A stretch of DNA of 64,000 nt from Paucibacter sp. B2R-40 (GTDB lineage Bacteria; Pseudomonadota; Gammaproteobacteria; Burkholderiales; Burkholderiaceae_C), in NCBI RefSeq assembly GCF_025717555.1, contig NZ_JAJIRP010000013.1, forward strand, positions 1-64,000. Reading direction: 5' to 3'. Numbering within the stretch: the stretch's first letter is position 1; each line of letters starts with the position of its first letter. This document shows, in pieces, positions 60,661 to 64,000 of this stretch. The translations under genes were made by a program, and so were the position numbers. The notes beneath the pieces were generated by a model that was not told where the DNA came from, did no database searches, and saw nothing but the letters and a program-made list of their open reading frames with translations.

Positions 60661-61139
60661 GTGAAATGACCATGCTTCCGTTTCAATCCTTGTCCCGCAA
60701 TGCCTTTGGACGTTTGCGCTTGACCGACGCTCAGGGCCGCGAACATGCCGATATCTCGGTCGTGCGCGCGCACCCGATCTCGGCGCCGGATGAGGGTGTA
60801 TCCCTGGTCGGCAGCGATGGTCATGAACTGGCCTGGATCGAGAGCCTGAGCGCTTTGCCGAGCACCGAGCGTGAGTTGCTGACGACCGAGTTGGCCAGCC
60901 GCGATTTCATGCCGACGATTCAGCACATCACAGCTGTCTCGACCTTCTCTACGCCCAGCCAATGGACGGTAGAAACCGATCGTGGCGAAACAGTCTTCAT
61001 ATTGAAGACCGAGGAAGACATTCGCCGCCTTCCAGATGGCCGACTGTTGATCGCCAGCAGTCATGGCCTGCAACTGATGATTCAGGACCGCTTTGCACTC
61101 GACCGGCCCTCGCGCAAGCTGCTGGAGCGTTTCCTCTGA
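60657..61139 (+). CDS. Cyanophycin-locus DUF1854 protein
   Basis: A 160-residue cytosolic protein. It has the DUF1854 wording: FGRLRLTDAQGREHADISVV, RAHPISAPDEGVSLVGSDGH, and the end TEEDIRRLPDGRLLIASSHG with RFALDRPSRKLLERFL. Its start overlaps the transporter stop (ATGA), so the two are made together. DUF1854 genes accompany this transporter in cyanophycin loci, which makes it a probable accessory of granule or substrate handling. No catalytic motif is seen. Confidence 0.9.
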   Translation: MSEMTMLPFQSLSRNAFGRLRLTDAQGREHADISVVRAHPISAPDEGVSLVGSDGHELAWIESLSALPSTERELLTTELASRDFMPTIQHITAVSTFSTPSQWTVETDRGETVFILKTEEDIRRLPDGRLLIASSHGLQLMIQDRFALDRPSRKLLERFL

Positions 61140-62114
61140 TCAAGCCGGAATCATGCGTTGGGCGATGCCTACATAAAGTGGTATGCCCGCCAAGATATTG
61201 AAAGGGAAAGTCAGCCCCAAGGACATGCCGAAGTAGAGGCTGGGGTTGGCCTCCGGTATGGCATGGCGCACGACGGCGGGCACGGCGATATAGGAGGCGC
61301 TGGCCGCCAGCACCATCAGCAGCGCGGCATTGCCCTGCGACAAGCCAAAGGCCAGGCTCAGCCCTAATGCGATGCTCGCATGCACCAGCGGCGCGCCCAA
61401 GGCATAGGCAATCAGCAGTGGAGGCTGGCGTTTGAGCCCGGCCATATTGCGTGCGGCCAAAAGGCCCATGTCCAGCAAAAAGAAGGCCAACATGCCCTTG
61501 AACAGGTCGCCGGCAAAAGGTTTCATCGCGGCCTGGCCCGACACGCCGCTCAAGATGCCCACCACCATCGCGCCGATCAAGAGCAGTTGCGCGCCGTCGG
61601 TCAAGGCTTCGTGCATCACTTTGGACAAGGGGCCAGGATTGGCGACGGCCGTACCTTTGCCGGTTTGGCTGCGCCGCACCAGATTGGCCAAGAGTACGGC
61701 CATGATGATGGCGGGGGACTCCATCAAGGCCATCGCCGCCGCCATATGGCCACCGAAGGCAATCGAATGCGTATCGAGATATTGCACGGCGGTGATGAAG
61801 GTCACTGCACTGACCGAGCCGTAGGTGGCGGCTATGGCGGCCGCGTCAAAGCCCGACAGGAAACGGCGCAAGATCCAGTAGCCCATCGCCGGCACCAGCA
61901 CCGCCAGCAGCAAAGCCAGGCCCAGACTGACGCTTACTTCATGCGTTAGGCCTGATTTTGCGAGGGCAAATCCGCCTTTGAGTCCGAGCGCCATCAGCAG
62001 ATAGAGCGACAAGAATTTCGAAATCTGCGGTGGAATTTCGAGATTCGATTTGAGCGTGCCGGCGATGATGCCGAACACGAAGAATAGGATGGCGGGATCC
62101 AGGAAACTCTGCAT
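61140..62114 (-). CDS. SbtA-like sodium-dependent bicarbonate transport family permease
   Basis: A 324-residue inner-membrane protein with about ten helices. The N-terminal FFVFGIIAGTLKSNLEIPPQISKFLSLYLLMALGLKGG matches SbtA (DUF897), and the duplicated half repeats the pattern KVMHEALTDGAQLLLIGAMVVG. Cyanobacterial SbtA imports bicarbonate; family members in heterotrophs lack assigned substrates. No SbtB-type regulator is adjacent. The stop directly abuts the DUF1854 stop in a convergent layout, so it is not part of the cyanophycin operon. Confidence 0.85.
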   Translation of the reverse strand: MQSFLDPAILFFVFGIIAGTLKSNLEIPPQISKFLSLYLLMALGLKGGFALAKSGLTHEVSVSLGLALLLAVLVPAMGYWILRRFLSGFDAAAIAATYGSVSAVTFITAVQYLDTHSIAFGGHMAAAMALMESPAIIMAVLLANLVRRSQTGKGTAVANPGPLSKVMHEALTDGAQLLLIGAMVVGILSGVSGQAAMKPFAGDLFKGMLAFFLLDMGLLAARNMAGLKRQPPLLIAYALGAPLVHASIALGLSLAFGLSQGNAALLMVLAASASYIAVPAVVRHAIPEANPSLYFGMSLGLTFPFNILAGIPLYVGIAQRMIPA

Positions 62115-62160
62115 GGCTAGATTTTTTCTGTTGTTGATGCAGGCGGCAATTGTGTTTCAA

Positions 62161-62796
62161 CTAGAGTTGACGCAGCAACCATGTGGATATTTGCCGCGCG
62201 AGCTCAAGCGCCCCTAGGCCCCAGAACCACGCGGCGGCACCGACCAAGACACTGAACAGCAAGGCCAGGGTGGCCATGGCTGCGCCAGCTAAAACAGCCA
62301 AGCCATCGCGTGCCGCCAGGCCCAGCCCGAGCAGCATCAAGGCCAGCGCAGGAAGCAGGTTGCCGAACGGGATGGGCAAAATGATCAGTGTCGCCATCAG
62401 TGCGACTTTCGCACTCAGGAAGCGGCTTGGCGATCCGTCCGCTAAATCCGTTAGGCGCCGCCGGGTCCAGCGGCCGGATTGAGCATAAAAGCGCGCCATT
62501 AGATGCAGGACACGGGTGGCCCAAAGCTTGGACAGGCCGAAGTCTGCGAGCTCCTTCGGCAGTTTGTGGGCGCGCTCTGAATCACCGCGCCAAAGCTTCA
62601 TCGCCAAGCCCAACAAGCCCAGGCCCAGGACCGTGCCGACGCCCGGCACCGGCAAGAGGCAGGGTGCTGCCAACAGAATCAATAAACTGCCTAGCCCCGC
62701 CGGGCCGTGGGCTGCAGCCAAGTGCTGCAGCTTGATGCCTTGGGCTGGAAGCTCCGCAGCGGCGCTGCGCAAGCGCTCTGACAGGGCGGCGGTCAA
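62161..62796 (-). CDS. ExoD family membrane protein
   Basis: A 211-residue protein. The pattern LLAAPCLLPVPGVGTVLGLGLLGLAMKLW and SAKVALMATLIILPIPFGNLLPALALMLLGLGLAARDGL matches the ExoD family, with two GxP-rich hydrophobic hairpins. ExoD was named in Rhizobium for exopolysaccharide and alkaline tolerance, but its action is undefined. The TTG start at 62796 is not supported by a Shine-Dalgarno, so the start is uncertain. Confidence 0.82.
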   Translation of the reverse strand: MTAALSERLRSAAAELPAQGIKLQHLAAAHGPAGLGSLLILLAAPCLLPVPGVGTVLGLGLLGLAMKLWRGDSERAHKLPKELADFGLSKLWATRVLHLMARFYAQSGRWTRRRLTDLADGSPSRFLSAKVALMATLIILPIPFGNLLPALALMLLGLGLAARDGLAVLAGAAMATLALLFSVLVGAAAWFWGLGALELARQISTWLLRQL

Positions 62797-62818
62797 GCTG
62801 TGCTTTGCTTTCTACGCG

Positions 62819-63262
62819 TCAATGCAGCGCTGCCCAGGCCGTAGGTGCAGCTCCGCTTGAATGTGGGGCCAGCACATGGTGCAGACCCCATTGTTCAAGC
62901 GCGCTCAGCAGCAGCAAGGATTCCCCGGCGTCGATGTGCTGGTCGGCCTCGATCACGGTCACGCAGAGTTGCAGCAGCGTCAGGCGCAGCTGCGGGTCAT
63001 CGACTTCGGCCATCAAGGCGGCCATGGTGGCTGGTGCGACGCGGCAGACACCGGCTTCGCTGAGCTCGGCCTGATTCAGCAAATCATGGCAAAGAGCGCG
63101 CATCACCTCTTGCATTTGCAGGCGGTGCAGACCGAGCTGCGCATAGGCATTCGCCTCTTCCAAGGCTTGGAGCTCCACCATCGAGAGGCTGCCGTCGGCA
63201 AGTGCCGCCAGCGACAAGATGCGGGCAGCGGCTTCGGGGCTGTTGCGGGGGTAGTGACGCAT
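62819..63262 (-). CDS. TerB-like (tellurite-resistance family) cytosolic protein
   Basis: A 147-residue helical protein. The EF-hand-like TerB features are in ILSLAALADGSLSMVELQAL and the second unit VTVIEADQHIDAGESLLLLS, with Asp/Glu residues spaced for metal binding. The C-terminal tail is not conserved. The start at 63262 is the natural ATG. It is one of two tellurite-type families in this window, the other being TelA 58 kb away; they are not linked. Confidence 0.72.
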   Translation of the reverse strand: MRHYPRNSPEAAARILSLAALADGSLSMVELQALEEANAYAQLGLHRLQMQEVMRALCHDLLNQAELSEAGVCRVAPATMAALMAEVDDPQLRLTLLQLCVTVIEADQHIDAGESLLLLSALEQWGLHHVLAPHSSGAAPTAWAALH

Positions 63263-63284
63263 GGGTAAAGCTTTTGGACAGTGT

Positions 63285-63440
63285 TCAGAGCAAAAAGAGG
63301 CCGGCGCCGGCAATGGCGCTGGAGGCGCCAATGCCGGCCAAGAGGCGGCCATCGCGGTGGTTCTTGGCCTTGAACTCGATATAGGCCACATAGAGGATGC
63401 TGGCCGCTAACAGTGCGATGGCAATAGCAAGTGCGTTCAT
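63285..63440 (-). CDS. Small single-TM-hairpin membrane protein of 51 residues
   Basis: MNALAIAIALLAASILYVAY then EFKAKNHRDGRLLAGIGASS and a second hydrophobic stretch ending AGLFLL. Two membrane helices flank a basic loop. It begins 4 bp after the stop of the Bax-inhibitor gene, with GAG upstream, so it is probably cotranscribed. No family recognised. The GC-rich coding sequence and tight spacing support it as real. Confidence 0.65.
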   Translation of the reverse strand: MNALAIAIALLAASILYVAYIEFKAKNHRDGRLLAGIGASSAIAGAGLFLL

Positions 63441-63444
63441 TTGA

Positions 63445-64000
63445 TTACTCGTCTGTGCCGCCGAAGCCGAACAGGCTCAAGAGGCTGGTGAACAGATTGA
63501 AAATGGACACGAACAGGCTGACGGTGGCGAGCACATAGTTGGTCTCGCCGCCATTAACAATGCGGCTGGTCTCAAACAAGATCAAGCCGGCCGACAACAA
63601 GGCCACCATCGCGGACACTGCCAGGCTCAAAGCCGGGATTTGCAAGAACACGGCGCCCAAGCCGGCCAACAGCGCGATCACCATGCCGGCGAACAGAAAG
63701 CCGCCCATGAAGGAGAAGTCCTTCTTGGTGGTCAGCACATAGGACGACAGGGCCAAGAAGGTAGCGCCGGTGGCGGCCAGCGCCAACATGATGGTTTGCG
63801 CGCCACCCGGCAAGGCCAGCGACTTGGCCAACACCGGGCCCAGGCTGTAGCCCATGAAGCCGGTCAGGGCGAACACGGCCGGGATGGCCCAGCCGCTGTT
63901 TTGCAGCTTGTGGATGGCAAACAGCAGACCGAAAGTGGCGCCGAGCGTCAAGATCAGGCCGGGTGCCGGCAGCTTCATGGCCACCCCTGCGGCAGCGACG
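63445..64000 (-). CDS. Bax inhibitor-1/YccA family membrane protein (5' truncated by window edge)
   Basis: The last 185 residues (open to the right edge; VAAAGVAMKLPAPGLI is the visible beginning) of a seven-helix protein. The pattern TGFMGYSLGPVLAKSL, TTKKDFSFMGGFLFAGMVIALL and the end NYVLATVSLFVSIFNLFTSLLSLFG is that of Bax inhibitor-1 proteins of the YccA/YbhL group. YccA interacts with the FtsH protease at the inner membrane. The N-terminal helices are outside the window. The 51-residue gene follows. Confidence 0.92.
   Translation of the reverse strand, partial: VAAAGVAMKLPAPGLILTLGATFGLLFAIHKLQNSGWAIPAVFALTGFMGYSLGPVLAKSLALPGGAQTIMLALAATGATFLALSSYVLTTKKDFSFMGGFLFAGMVIALLAGLGAVFLQIPALSLAVSAMVALLSAGLILFETSRIVNGGETNYVLATVSLFVSIFNLFTSLLSLFGFGGTDE

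Overview
The window is high-GC bacterial chromosome with about 60 protein genes, most of them in short, tightly packed operons with many ATGA or GTGA start/stop overlaps. I found no tRNA, rRNA, insertion sequence, integrase or CRISPR array. The gene content points to a betaproteobacterium of the order Burkholderiales, probably the Roseateles/Paucibacter/Rubrivivax neighbourhood. The main reasons are a Neisseria/Burkholderia-type porin, DUF1840, the dacA-dat-ybeD-lipB-lipA block, tandem cyanophycin synthetases with their ABC transporter/DUF1854 partners, and an NAD-linked soluble formate dehydrogenase. The genus is inference.

Region by region. 1-3.5 kb: end of an SDR dehydrogenase, a GST, a TPR protein, a methyltransferase and a SirB2-like membrane protein. 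3.6-8.25 kb: a four-gene stress-type cluster with a membrane-anchored solute-binding-like protein, TelA, a lipoprotein fusing a binding-protein domain to a von Willebrand A domain, and an XpaC-like membrane protein. 8.26-8.9 kb: a VapBC-like pair. 8.9-10.8 kb: a sigma-factor operon with two small DUF2892 membrane proteins and a lipoprotein, divergent from a periplasmic thioredoxin-like protein. 10.9-14.4 kb: VOC, GNAT, CcdA-like, lipoprotein metalloprotease, GNAT and cupin genes. 14.4-17.3 kb: a secreted M9 collagenase with two PKD domains and a C-terminal PPC domain. 17.6-22.4 kb: a LysR regulator divergent from an alpha/beta hydrolase and an NTF2-like protein, then a lipoprotein hydrolase and a binding protein. 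22.4-26.9 kb: formate dehydrogenase (fused FdsGB plus FdsA). 27-31.8 kb: a beta-oxidation/beta-ketoadipate module (enoyl-CoA hydratase, 3-hydroxyacyl-CoA dehydrogenase, IclR regulator, 3-oxoadipyl-CoA thiolase). 32-35.5 kb: a c-di-GMP operon (HD-GYP plus PAS-GGDEF-EAL). 35.5-37.7 kb: DUF1840, histidine phosphatase, porin. 37.8-43.4 kb: ruvAB, a NarL-type two-component system, phoH and ybeY. 43.4-47.3 kb: corA and hemB, then hemJ and a VanZ-like gene on the other strand, with a candidate small RNA between hemB and hemJ. 47.3-53.2 kb: ferredoxin, hydrolase, dacA, dat, ybeD, Sel1 protein, lipB, lipA. 53.3-61.1 kb: the cyanophycin locus. 61.1-64 kb: an SbtA-like permease, ExoD, TerB-like, a 51-residue membrane protein and a Bax-inhibitor protein cut by the window end.

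The most unusual pieces are the TelA/XpaC/VWA cluster with two palindromes just upstream, the second cyanophycin synthetase with a decayed Mur-ligase ATP site, the redox-flavoured sigma-factor operon with two inverted repeats in its divergent promoter, the structured candidate sRNA next to hemB, and an alpha/beta hydrolase with Asp where the nucleophilic Ser is expected.
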